A DNA stretch of 64,000 nucleotides, taken from contig WBZZ01002473.1 of assembly GCA_019918135.1 (NCBI GenBank), positions 1 through 64,000 on the forward strand, read 5' to 3'. The translations under genes and the position numbers were made by a program. The DNA comes from Paulinella micropora. Lineage: Eukaryota; Cercozoa; Imbricatea; Euglyphida; Paulinellidae. Below, piece after piece: positions 20,223-29,665 of this stretch. Position 1 is the stretch's first letter, and each line of letters begins with the position of its first letter. The notes below the pieces were generated by a model. That model was not told the origin of the DNA and searched no databases. It worked only from the letters and a program-made list of their open reading frames with translations.

Positions 20223-20567
20223 TCAGGCCAAGGGCACAAAGGCACTTGCATCCAGGTTCAGGCGGACCTCCTGGCGCTGCGATTCCTCGATTATATTTAC
20301 TAGCTGGCGCAGTTTGACGTACACTGCGCCCAGGCACACGATGACGGCCGTGAAGCCCGCACACGTCGCTTGCTTGAGCCAAAGCTGTTCCTGTTCCGGC
20401 GGCGACTGGTAGCGGACCGCACTGTTGCCGATCACCAAGATAGCGGCCACGCCCGTGATCCACATGGTAACGCACAGGGCCCAGTCCCACCAACTCTGCG
20501 AGAGCCGCTGCAGGCTGGACAAAGCTTGCCGGCAGCCGGCGGCACGATTGTTTTCGCCAATCTCCAT
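20223..20567 (-). CDS. Small two-helix membrane protein, copy 2
   Basis: 114 aa from an ATG (20565-20567). It is the near-identical paralog of the 5012-5356 protein: the same two helices (WWDWALCVTMWITGV..., WLKQATCAGFTAVIV...) and the same NIIEESQRQE tail, with about ten substitutions. It stands directly upstream, in the same orientation, of the truncated lectin-like frame, 75 nt away. Confidence 0.8.
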   Translation of the reverse strand: MEIGENNRAAGCRQALSSLQRLSQSWWDWALCVTMWITGVAAILVIGNSAVRYQSPPEQEQLWLKQATCAGFTAVIVCLGAVYVKLRQLVNIIEESQRQEVRLNLDASAFVPLA

Positions 20568-21166
20568 TTCTCTGTTTTTTTTCTTCTGAAAGCCACACGC
20601 TTGGCTATCTGAAGTCTGTGCTTTCTGGCTGACGGGGGGGGCCAGGACGAGAATGGTGTCTATATTGTACGACGGGTTGTTTCCGAGCCCCTCTCCTTCT
20701 CTCATCTCCCTCCCCCCGGGGGCGGACCGTCGTGCTTCCTAGCCAAGTACCTTTCAAAAAAAGCCCTTCCAACCCCCCTAAGTAACAGAACGGCGGTGGG
20801 AGGATAGAGAGAGAGAGTAGGGAGGAAGTTGAGGAGAGTTGATTTGACTGGCTAGAGGGATAACCTAAAAAGCATTAAAAACACTAACGCGAACAAGATA
20901 AAACCTTTTTTTTCCTGCTAGCAGTGCAATATTTGGGCAGCTGGGCGCACGAAAATGGAGCTGGCGACGCTTGCGCGCCCCTCCTCTCCCTCCTCCACTA
21001 CCCAGAGGCGATGACTGTGTTTAGGTACATACAAGAGCACCTTTTATTAAATAGTTTTTGCAGCGGCTACTCGCTAGCTAACGAGCCTTTAAAAAAAAGC
21101 TTATATCTTTTTCTTGGAATAGCTCTGTACAACATTAGAAAGGAAATTGTGCGTGGAACGCTGTCT
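20568..21166. other. Intergenic, no gene seen
   Basis: No supportable ORF. It has a G run (20634-20641), a GAGAGA tract (20805-20818) and A/T-rich DNA close to the 3' end of the next gene. Confidence 0.4.
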
Positions 21167-24100
21167 TTAGAAATCCTTAGCACACAAGACACCGTGCAGC
21201 AGGTAGTTGGTCTTGTTGATTTGTTCGGCCGCTCTGGCAGTGGAAACTCCGCCAGCCCACATAAACAGGGACGGCAAATTCTGAAAAAGCCCTGTTGTTT
21301 GGGGTAGCCAATACTTGTCAATCATTACACTTTGTAAGTTACTGCAAGCTGAGCTTCCGCCGGGTCCAACCCCGTTCAGCCCCATGAAGTCGTTGCTAAT
21401 ACATGAACCAGAGGCCATGATATAGTATTCGCTGTCGGAAATATCCCAGAGGGTGTATTCGTTCCTAGTCAAAATGTGCCAGCCATAATTGCACGCGCCC
21501 CCCGCAGTAATTCCACGCAGATAAGGTGCACCGCTCTGCCCATTGTTCACAGTTGAACTTGCGAAAAGCCCGGGGGTAGTGAAGCTTGCGCGGCAGCCCA
21601 ACACACTAGTTGAGTGATAAGCCACTCCGCTTGTCTTGTGAGAGCTACACGCCCCGTAGAAGCAGCCGGCTGACGCCGCGCCGTACCAGCCGCTAGCGCA
21701 GGTGCAAGCATAGTTAGCCCCGCCCGTTCTTGTACACGAGGGGCAGCACCACACGCGAAAGTACATGTCGGCCATCGTAGCCCGTCCGCTGGCGGCCGGC
21801 TGGATCTTGGTGATCACGAGCCTGTAGTACCAGTACGGGCCGGGCGCTACTTGGTAAGTGCGCTCGTGCCCTTGTACCAGGGCCTGTGCATTGCTCATGG
21901 TCGACAGAACGTCCCACGACACCGCGTTCTGGCTTCCTAAGAGCGCAAAGCTCACGGGATGGCCCGGGCACGCCGTACTACCACCGCTAACGTACCTACA
22001 AGCAAAGGAGTAGCTGGTCACGGCTGCCGCGGCCGTTTTGGCTACCTGCACCCACTCGCCCGCGATGCCCGCCGTGCTCTGTCCCCCCGTGTACGTTCCA
22101 TCCGCTACGCTATAAGCAGCGGCCGACGACCAGGTGTTAGAACTTGCGGTGTCTGTCCCGAGCAGTGTGTAGGCCAACGAAGCGTTGCTGCTGGCATTAG
22201 CGGTCCAAGAGCCGAGCGTATTGGAGGTCCACGCCTGGTGAAAGGTACTGTCGCAATCGGGCGGGTAGTCGCGATACGCGTCGTAGTGGAAACAGCCTTT
22301 GCCCAGCCCGCCGCCCGTCCAGTTCGCGTCGCAGGTGCAGGTGTAACTTTCGGCTGGCGTGTTGGCGCACGCGGGACAGCACCAGGTTCTCAAGAACAGC
22401 CTGTTAAGCCGTGCGGGCAGGTACACGGTCGAGTATCCTATGTTCAGAACGACGAAGCGGTAGAAAGTGTAACTACCGGGCTGCGCTATGTCGTAGGCGC
22501 GCTCCTCACCGTAATTAAAGGGGCTCACAGAGGCTTGGTACAGGTTCGTCCACTGCACTTGGTCGTTGGAGGCCATAAGTGCGAAACCAGTGGGCGGGAG
22601 CTTGTCTATCGCAGCGACGACGAAACGGGTCACGACAAAGGCCGTGGGGGCTGAGATACTCAAGTACTCACCCAAGAGGCCGCCGGTATTGTATGCGGCA
22701 GTAGTGGGCCCGACATAATTCCCGTACCTGTACGTGGAACTCGTTTCCCAATACGAGTCAAGGCTGTTGAAGGCCTTCCAGGCCTGAAAGATGCCGTTCT
22801 CAGTGGAGCTTGAAATAGTATAGGTGTTGGAGCTAGAGGTATACGAATAGCCCCCGAAGTCCACGAACTCCAGAGCCTCATCACAGCTACTGCGCCAGGC
22901 CACGCACTCGTTGATCTGCGGGCTGGGGCTGGGGCTGGGCGTCTGTGTTATGGACGGAGTCGGCGAGACTGGGATGCACACCGGCGCGGTCTGCGTGAGC
23001 CTGAGGTCGCCCAGGCCCGCTGACGAGGTACACGATGATATGCCCCCCGTAACAAAGGACCAGCTCTGGCCGAAAACGAAGCGGTACGCGTTGTAGCCGG
23101 ACGTTGGGGTCAGGGAAATCGCGCGTTCCTGCCCGGCGGCCCAGTCCGTCCAGCCGCCGCCCGTAGCCAGAAAGACCCAGTTGCTGCCACGATCGGCCGA
23201 GCCGAAGACGTGTAACGTGCCCGGGGCCCAAACCTCCGTACAGCCAGCCGAGATCAGGCAGTTGCGGAGACCGTAGGCAATCGTGCGCTGGCCTGCCACG
23301 ACCCCGACCGACCACAAGGGAACGAGAGCCCCATCCGACTTGGTGATTTGCACGTAATCTCCTCCGTAGGTTAGCGTCGTGATTGTGCCAGAATAGGAGC
23401 TCGAGCAAATTCCGTTCATCGGGTTTCCTGTATTGTAATTACCAGAGTTAGCAGAGGCCCAGGGAGTGAGGTAGTTGTTATCCACCGCGTCGCTGGCGCT
23501 GCCTTCAGATGTGGTGCTGACGGTCACTGTCCAGCCTAATAGGCCGGCGGGCGACGTGAGCTGTGTTTGGTTTTGGTAACCCGAGTTACACGTGCAAAAG
23601 TAGCTGCCGTACGTGTTGGTGCAGACGCCGTTGGCGGTGCAGCCGCCGTTGTTGGCGAGGGCGCACTCGTTGACGTCGGGCGACGGCGTCACAGATACCG
23701 TCACGGAGATCGTGGGCGTCACAGATACCGTCACGGAGATCGTGGGCGTCCGTGACGCTGTCACAGAGATCGTGGGCGTCAAGGAAACAGTCGGCGACAA
23801 GGAAACACTCGCCGTCACCTGAAAACCCGTGCACGAAAACTGCAAGATCAATCCCCAGCCTCCCGTATTATCCGTGCGTCTAGCTGTGATGCTGCTGGAG
23901 TAAGGCGATAAGCTGCTAGTAAACGTAATCGCGAACTGATCACTGTAGTAATTAGGTATAGACGGATCCCAATTATCTCTGTTGGCATAGGTAGGGCACG
24001 AGACGAGATAAAGACCATTGTAAGTGACTGTTATTGAATTTGTGCCCGAGGCCCCGATAAGAACTGATATGCCGCTGATAGCCGGCGTCGCTGTGGTCGA

Positions 24101-27100
24101 GAGGCTGGGAGACCTCGTCAGCGTGGGCGTCACGGACGCCGTCACGGAGATCGTGGGCGTCCGTGACGCTGTCACGGAGATCGTCGCGGACGGCGTCGCC
24201 GAAACGGTCCCTGTCACGGAAACAGTCGGCGTCAAGGAAACACTCGCCGTCACCTGAAAACCCGTGCACGAAAACTGCAAGATCAATCCCCAGCCCCCCG
24301 TACTATCCGTACGTCTAGCTGTGATGCTGCTGGAGTAAGGCGATAAGCTGCTAGTAAACGTAATCGCGAACTGATCACCGTAGTAATTAGGTATAGACGG
24401 ATCCCAATTATCTCTGTTGGCATAGGTAGGGCACGAGACGAGATAAAGACCATCGTAAGTGACGGTCTTGGAATTAGTGGTTGAGCCCCCGACAAGAATT
24501 GATATGCCGCTGATAGCCGGCGTCGCTGTGGTCGAGGGGCTGGGCGAACTCGTCCGCGTCGGCGTCACCGAAACAGTGGGTGTCACAGAAGCGGACAGCG
24601 TCACGGAGGGCGTCACCGAAACCGACGGCGAAGCCGCGACGCACAACGGCACGTCCAGCGCGACACTGAGTTCACTCAGCGTCGCCGCGCCGGTACAGGG
24701 CCAGCCACCCCCCGTGTACCTTTCGTAGCTGCGCAAAATGACAAAGCGGTACGCGTTGTAACCTTGCGGCAGGTTCAAGGTTAGGGTCTGGGTCTGGCCC
24801 GAATTCCAGCTGCTCCACGTGCCGCTCGCGGCTAGGTACGTCCAGCTGTTGCCCAAGTCAGCGGAACCCAGGACCGCCAGCTGCGAAACAGCCGAAATCA
24901 CCGTCACACCGCTAGGGGTGGCCGTGGTGGCGGCGGTCACGGCCACCGACAGGAGCGGTGCGAAGCTGCCGAGCGACTGCGTGAACGTGAGGTAAGCACC
25001 CGCGTAATTGTTCCCGCTGGCCACTGTCACCGGCGCGGAGTCCGTGGCTGTGTTGGTACAGGTAGCGCTGCTCATGGTGGTACCATACTGGGTGTAGCTT
25101 GAGCTCCAGTAAGTGGTGGCGGAGCCGTCGGCCACGACGTTGGCCGAGCCGGCGCCAGAGCTGCTGACGCTCACGGTCCAGCCGTACAGCCCGCCGGGCG
25201 ACCTCAGCACCATCGCGCCCGCTGGCACGTAGCCCGCATTGCACGTGCAGGTGAAGCTGCCGTAGGTGTTGGTGCAAACCCCGTTGGCGCCGCAGCCCCC
25301 GTTGTCGGGGCGGGCGCACTCGTCGATGTCGGGGGACGTGGTGGCCGAGGGACTGAGCGACACGCTGCCGGTGGGCGAGGGGCTGAGCGTCACGCTGGCG
25401 GTGAGCGACGGGCTAAGCGTTATGCTGCCGGTGAGCGATCTCGTGGCACTGATGCTCGACGTGCTGCTGGGGCTGGAGTACAGCGAGCTAGAAGGCGTCG
25501 GCGTCGACGACAACGTCGGTGTGAGGCTGGCGGAAGGCGAACGCGAGCTCGAGGCGCTCTCCGACACCGACGGTGTCGGCGTCGCGCTGGCGCTGCCGCT
25601 CGGGCTGGGGCTGGGGGTGCTGGTCCGCGACTGGCTGGGGCTCGGGGTGTTGGTGGGCGAGCGGCTGGGCGTGGAACTGGCGCTCAGCGACAGGCTGGGC
25701 GACTGGCTGGGCGGTTCGCACGACGGCACGTCCAGCGTGACTCGGAGGTCGCCGAAAATAACGGCCGAGCTGCACATGACGTTGTAGATCGAGTACCAAT
25801 GGAAGTTGCGCAGCATGACGAAGCGGTACGCGTTGTAACTAACGGGCAGCGCCGGGTCCAGGGTCAGTGTTTGGGTCTGGCCGGGGGTCCACCCGCTCCA
25901 CTGTCCCGCAGCCACGAAGCTCCAGTCTTTGCCGCCGTTGCTAGAGCCCAGGACCGCCAGCTCCGAAACGGCAGAGTAAGACGGGCAGCCCGCCACGTCA
26001 GTACAGCCGCCCTGGTTGTACGGAGTGATGAGCGCCGGGGTGCTGATCACACTCACCGAGGAAAGCCGCGCCGGGATGCCCCAGGTCTGGTTGAAGTTCA
26101 CGTAAGCCCCCGCGTAACTAGCCCCGTTGGCGGCCACGGTGACCGGCGCGAGGACGCTGCCGGCGAAATTACAGAACCCGTTGGTGGCGCCACTAGCGGC
26201 CTGGCCGTAGACGCTATCACTCCGCCAGGGCGTAGAGGCCAGGCCGTCCGTCGCGTTGCTCGGACAGCAGGGCCCCTGGCTAACCTGGACCTGCCAGCCG
26301 TACAGGTAGTCGGGCGACGTCAGTTCCTGGGCGCCGGCCCGCACGTAACCGGGCGCGCACGTGCAGGAAGTGCCGTTGGGCGTAACGCTGCAAAGCCCGT
26401 TGGGCCCACAGCCCCCGTTGTTGGGGCGGCCGCACTCGTCGGGCGACGCTGAGGAAGTTAGGCTGCGCGACACGGTGGGAGGCACGGTGGGCGACGCTGT
26501 AGCAGTAGCAAGTGTGGCGGAAGCCGCGGTGGTCAGCGACGCGGTCTGCGAGTAGGTAGTTGACGCCGTGGCGGAAGCCGCGGTCGATGTCAGTGAGGAG
26601 CTGGCGGTCAGCGACGAGGTCAGCGAGTAGGTGTTTGACGCCGTGGCGGACGCCGCGGTCGATGTCAGTGAGGAGCTGGCGGTCAGCGACGAGGTCTGCG
26701 AGTAGGTGTTTGACGCAGTGGCGGACGCCGCGGTCGATGTCAGTGAGGAGCTGGCGGTCAGCGACGAGGTCTGCGAGTAGGTGTTTGACGCAGTGGCGGA
26801 CGCCGCGGTCGATGTCAGTGAGGAGCTGGCGGTCAGCGACGCGGTCAGCGAGTAGGTGGTTGACGCCGTGGCAGACGCGGTCGGAGTGTTCGAGCTTGAG
26901 GCAGTCAAGGACCGCGTGACGGAGGAGGCCAGCGACGAGCCCACGCTCCGCGACGCGGTCACAGACTGTGACGCGGACCCGGACACTGACGCAGACCGCG
27001 ACGCGGTTGGCGTCCGCGACGCGGTCATTGACACGGACGGCGCCCACACGGCGCACTCGGCGCTTGTGCGCTGGCCCAGGCACGCGCTGTGTGTCCGGCT

Positions 27101-27922
27101 CAGCAGCTCCGCGGGCGCGCCGTCCAGCAACTGCCGGGCGTCGCGCAAGCTGTTCAGCTGCCAACTCGACAGGTCGGCCCGCACCTCCGACCGCGCGAAC
27201 ACCGCCGTCGCCTCCGATACGCCGGACACGTTCCAGCGCTCGAGGCCCCGAATATCGATTGCCTGCGTGCCGTTGAACAGGTACGAGATGTCGCGCGCGC
27301 GCGACAGGTCCCAGCCGCTCACGTTGGAAAATTGGAGCTTGGGCGAGTTCGCGAACGCGCCGCGCAGCACTTGCGCGGAGCGCGTGTCCAGCCCCGACAC
27401 GTCAAAGGCGGCGTCCCCGAGCCCGGCGAAGCTGTACTCGAAGCTCGTGATCTGCGACGTGTCGAGCTCCGACAGCGGCGGCAGCGACTGCAGCTGCGTC
27501 TCGCCGTAGAAGTGGTAGCCGGCGGTGGCGTCCAGCCGCAGCCCGCCCCACTGAACGACGCTGAGCAGCGCGACCTCGCCAGTCTGCTGCGCGCGCCACG
27601 CCGGCGTCATGGCCCAGCCCGGCACCGTGCCTTCCACCGCTATGGTAAACACACCCGCGCTGGCAAACACGTGCGTGCACGGGCTGCCGGTTGTACAAGC
27701 TTGTGGCGGCGTGCCGTCGCCCCAGTCTACCAGCCATTGCTCGTCTTGCGCCAATTGCCGGCGGCGTGCGACAAGTGCTGTCGAGCCCGCGGCCGGCAGC
27801 GTCCACACCGAGCCGGCGGCGCCGATGGACAGCTCGAGCAACAGGTCCGTCGGTTCCGGCGTGCGCCAGGCGCAATCCGCCAAGGACACCACCGTCAACG
27901 CCAGCGCTAAGCCAGCTTTCAT
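21167..27922 (-). CDS. Giant mosaic surface protein, largest of the family
   Basis: 2251 aa from an ATG with a signal peptide (MKAGLALALTVVSLADC). Approximate residue order: PKD-like (45-100); BspA/DUF285 (100-290); Ser/Thr stalk with four near-identical TASSSLTSTAASATAS blocks (300-490); EGF DECGRPNNGGCG (494) plus discoidin-like module; S/T/P stalk (734-864); EGF DECARPDNGGC (866) plus discoidin-like; two copies of the YLVSCPTYANRDNW module (about 1131-1227 and 1271-1367); EGF NECALANNGGC (1416) plus discoidin-like; then NECVAWRSSC (1672) and the C-terminal modules shared with the 1-4663 protein. It thus joins an N-terminus like the 11458 protein to a C-terminus like the first gene. Probably secreted and surface-exposed. 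Confidence 0.85.
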   Translation of the reverse strand: MKAGLALALTVVSLADCAWRTPEPTDLLLELSIGAAGSVWTLPAAGSTALVARRRQLAQDEQWLVDWGDGTPPQACTTGSPCTHVFASAGVFTIAVEGTVPGWAMTPAWRAQQTGEVALLSVVQWGGLRLDATAGYHFYGETQLQSLPPLSELDTSQITSFEYSFAGLGDAAFDVSGLDTRSAQVLRGAFANSPKLQFSNVSGWDLSRARDISYLFNGTQAIDIRGLERWNVSGVSEATAVFARSEVRADLSSWQLNSLRDARQLLDGAPAELLSRTHSACLGQRTSAECAVWAPSVSMTASRTPTASRSASVSGSASQSVTASRSVGSSLASSVTRSLTASSSNTPTASATASTTYSLTASLTASSSLTSTAASATASNTYSQTSSLTASSSLTSTAASATASNTYSQTSSLTASSSLTSTAASATASNTYSLTSSLTASSSLTSTAASATASTTYSQTASLTTAASATLATATASPTVPPTVSRSLTSSASPDECGRPNNGGCGPNGLCSVTPNGTSCTCAPGYVRAGAQELTSPDYLYGWQVQVSQGPCCPSNATDGLASTPWRSDSVYGQAASGATNGFCNFAGSVLAPVTVAANGASYAGAYVNFNQTWGIPARLSSVSVISTPALITPYNQGGCTDVAGCPSYSAVSELAVLGSSNGGKDWSFVAAGQWSGWTPGQTQTLTLDPALPVSYNAYRFVMLRNFHWYSIYNVMCSSAVIFGDLRVTLDVPSCEPPSQSPSLSLSASSTPSRSPTNTPSPSQSRTSTPSPSPSGSASATPTPSVSESASSSRSPSASLTPTLSSTPTPSSSLYSSPSSTSSISATRSLTGSITLSPSLTASVTLSPSPTGSVSLSPSATTSPDIDECARPDNGGCGANGVCTNTYGSFTCTCNAGYVPAGAMVLRSPGGLYGWTVSVSSSGAGSANVVADGSATTYWSSSYTQYGTTMSSATCTNTATDSAPVTVASGNNYAGAYLTFTQSLGSFAPLLSVAVTAATTATPSGVTVISAVSQLAVLGSADLGNSWTYLAASGTWSSWNSGQTQTLTLNLPQGYNAYRFVILRSYERYTGGGWPCTGAATLSELSVALDVPLCVAASPSVSVTPSVTLSASVTPTVSVTPTRTSSPSPSTTATPAISGISILVGGSTTNSKTVTYDGLYLVSCPTYANRDNWDPSIPNYYGDQFAITFTSSLSPYSSSITARRTDSTGGWGLILQFSCTGFQVTASVSLTPTVSVTGTVSATPSATISVTASRTPTISVTASVTPTLTRSPSLSTTATPAISGISVLIGASGTNSITVTYNGLYLVSCPTYANRDNWDPSIPNYYSDQFAITFTSSLSPYSSSITARRTDNTGGWGLILQFSCTGFQVTASVSLSPTVSLTPTISVTASRTPTISVTVSVTPTISVTVSVTPSPDVNECALANNGGCTANGVCTNTYGSYFCTCNSGYQNQTQLTSPAGLLGWTVTVSTTSEGSASDAVDNNYLTPWASANSGNYNTGNPMNGICSSSYSGTITTLTYGGDYVQITKSDGALVPLWSVGVVAGQRTIAYGLRNCLISAGCTEVWAPGTLHVFGSADRGSNWVFLATGGGWTDWAAGQERAISLTPTSGYNAYRFVFGQSWSFVTGGISSCTSSAGLGDLRLTQTAPVCIPVSPTPSITQTPSPSPSPQINECVAWRSSCDEALEFVDFGGYSYTSSSNTYTISSSTENGIFQAWKAFNSLDSYWETSSTYRYGNYVGPTTAAYNTGGLLGEYLSISAPTAFVVTRFVVAAIDKLPPTGFALMASNDQVQWTNLYQASVSPFNYGEERAYDIAQPGSYTFYRFVVLNIGYSTVYLPARLNRLFLRTWCCPACANTPAESYTCTCDANWTGGGLGKGCFHYDAYRDYPPDCDSTFHQAWTSNTLGSWTANASSNASLAYTLLGTDTASSNTWSSAAAYSVADGTYTGGQSTAGIAGEWVQVAKTAAAAVTSYSFACRYVSGGSTACPGHPVSFALLGSQNAVSWDVLSTMSNAQALVQGHERTYQVAPGPYWYYRLVITKIQPAASGRATMADMYFRVWCCPSCTRTGGANYACTCASGWYGAASAGCFYGACSSHKTSGVAYHSTSVLGCRASFTTPGLFASSTVNNGQSGAPYLRGITAGGACNYGWHILTRNEYTLWDISDSEYYIMASGSCISNDFMGLNGVGPGGSSACSNLQSVMIDKYWLPQTTGLFQNLPSLFMWAGGVSTARAAEQINKTNYLLHGVLCAKDF
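26560..26880 (-). repeat. Coding tandem repeat, about 81 bp units in the S/T stalk
   Basis: Four near-identical units encode TYSQTSSLTASSSLTSTAAS-type blocks; plus-strand GTCGATGTCAGTGAGGAGCT recurs at about 26582, 26660, 26741 and 26810. The unit is a multiple of 3, so copy number can change in frame. Confidence 0.85.
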
Positions 27923-28362
27923 CGTCGTCTAGCTAGTAGAGAGAAACAAAGTGAGATTGCAATGGACTGGCGTTGCCGGTCGAAGGCTTTCCCTTTTTTT
28001 GCGGGTTTTTAAGGATTGGAGATAGTCCGGTTTTTTCAGGGACAGCAAGCAAAAACAAAAAAACTTGAGAGAGAGAGGGTGTGTAGTTGGAGGGGGGGGG
28101 AGACGGAGGACGCGGGGGGGGGGGATGTTCTTTTGTGTCTAAAGGGGTGCTACAGCGACTAGTGCACAGGGGGGGGGGGCCGAGAGCGACTGGTGCACAG
28201 GGTGAGGGGGGGGGCCGAGAGCGGCTGCGGCAAAGAAACGGTCGTGTGTGTGGGCGGTGGGGGGGCCGCGATAGAGGAATGTCGGGGCGGGGGAAAAGAA
28301 AGCCGGGTGCCCAAAAAAAACCACCAGACAAAAAGAGAAACACGCGCGCTCGTGCGCCAAAG
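27923..28362. other. Divergent intergenic region with G tracts
   Basis: It lies between two divergent genes. G runs of 8-11 bases occur at 28091, 28119, 28169 and 28208. Two direct copies of a GCGACTAGTGCACAGGG / GCGACTGGTGCACAGGG motif lie at about 28155 and 28187. No ORF is convincing. Confidence 0.4.
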
Positions 28363-28737
28363 ATGTCTGACCCAGGTAACTACAAGGACAGGTACCAACG
28401 GCGGCAATCTTTCCTGCAACTGCAACAAGACGAGGACGTCAAGGGGCTGCTACGCGCACGCGCTGACCTGCTGGTGAAGAGATTGCAGGGCTGCCCGGGC
28501 GCCGCCGGACATGCCAGGGCCGCGCAGGAGCTCCTGGCAGAAATGCTGCTGTGCTTGGAAGGGGCGCTGCTCGTCTCGGCCGAGTGCGAAGAGGCACTGG
28601 ACGAGGTGGGGGAGGCCACGTGGATTCGCTTCGAGCGGTGCTCCGAAGATTCTTGCAATGACCTCCTGCGCGCGGGCACCGGCTGCCTTTGCTGGCGCGA
28701 ACGCACAGTTGCGCGGAAGGGCCGCACTAAGTCTTGA
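28363..28737 (+). CDS. Small helical protein, unknown function
   Basis: 124 aa from the ATG at 28363. It is strongly helical by composition (YQRRQSFLQLQQDEDV, LLRARADLLVKRLQG, AQELLAEMLLCLEGALL) and Cys-containing near the end (CNDLLRAGTGCLCWRER). No family recognised. A truncated copy remains at 5684-5860, showing that this gene has been duplicated together with other parts of the surface region. Longer upstream readings of the frame consist of G-tract translation and are rejected. Confidence 0.65.
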   Translation: MSDPGNYKDRYQRRQSFLQLQQDEDVKGLLRARADLLVKRLQGCPGAAGHARAAQELLAEMLLCLEGALLVSAECEEALDEVGEATWIRFERCSEDSCNDLLRAGTGCLCWRERTVARKGRTKS

Positions 28738-28978
28738 CCAAAAAAAACGCCGGGAGTGAATTGTCCGCCTTCCGTGTGCCACGTTTTTTTGTTGTACTCA
28801 TCACCCTCCTTTTGGGCTCCCTTTCTTTGCGGTACACGGATTATTAAAAAAAAAGATTCGTCTAGTCAACCTAGCGAAAAAAACAAACCAAGTCCGGTTA
28901 AGCTTTCAAAGTTACACGATTGGTTGGTCCTTGCTTTGTTTTTAATACTAGTTTGTGCCCCAAAAAAGGTTCCTTGGC

Positions 28979-29246
28979 TTATTGGCTTACGTTGGCCTCA
29001 GCCTCGCGGACCTGCCTCCGGGCTTCCTTGACTAGTTCCCTAAGTTCCTTAGCGTGGCTTTCGGCCTCCTTGAGCTGCCTGGCCGTCGTGCAGCACGGCG
29101 GCCAGTTGCTCGAGGCCCATGGTCTCTTGGTTACGCTCAGCTTTCAATTTGTCTATGGCCCGGTCCAGTGCGTCCATTTCTTGGAAGCCCCAGGAGTCCG
29201 TGCCAACCGTCTGCTGCGCCTCGGTGGAAACTCTCCCATCAACCAT
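28979..29246 (-). pseudogene. Small coiled-coil gene interrupted by a one-base frameshift
   Basis: From the ATG at 29244-29246 the frame gives an acidic start and then ALDRAIDKLKAERNQE...LEQLAAVL. Near 29090 that frame loses its character and soon stops. The adjacent frame continues at once with RQLKEAESHAKELRELVK and EARRQVREAEANVSQ before a TAA at 28979-28981. Both halves are typical coiled coil. The span of 268 nt is 89 codons plus one base, so a single inserted base, a sequencing error or +1 frameshifting would explain it. Function unknown. Confidence 0.6.
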
Positions 29247-29665
29247 TCCCGCTGCGTAACAAAAAACAAACGAGAGAGAGAGAGACAGCCGTGTTTCGGA
29301 GAAAGAAATGCGATTTTTTTTATGTCAAGGGTGGCAAAAAGAATCAAGACGTCGTCGCCCGCCCCCCCCCCTCCCTCGCTTGGCCTGCGCACAAGTGTGG
29401 GGGGGGGGGGCCGGGGCGCACAGGCCTTGGCCGGGGAAAGAGAAAGAGGGGGAGGGGGGGGGAAAGCCCGCGTTTGTAAGAACGGCTCCACTAAAAAAAA
29501 TCTGTCCCCCCAAAAAATGGCCAAAAGTTTTAATCTCTCTCTCCACTCCCCCAACACCGCTCTTGCCCCCCCCGCTCTGTCTGGCCAAGAAATTTTTTCT
29601 CTGCAGTTGGTCTTTCTTTTCTTTCGTCGTGTGTGTGTGTGTTTGGAACCAGCCCTCCGCCACGC
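29247..29665. other. Intergenic with long G and C runs
   Basis: Holds a C run (29360-29370), a G run of about 12 (29399-29410), another at 29452-29461 and a GTGTGT tract near 29629. No gene is seen. Confidence 0.4.

Noticed and set aside
18751..20598. 615-codon reading of the lectin-like gene from a GTG at 20598.
   Set aside because: Its first 130 residues are a shadow of the two-helix membrane gene on the same strand, whose conserved frame is the real one.
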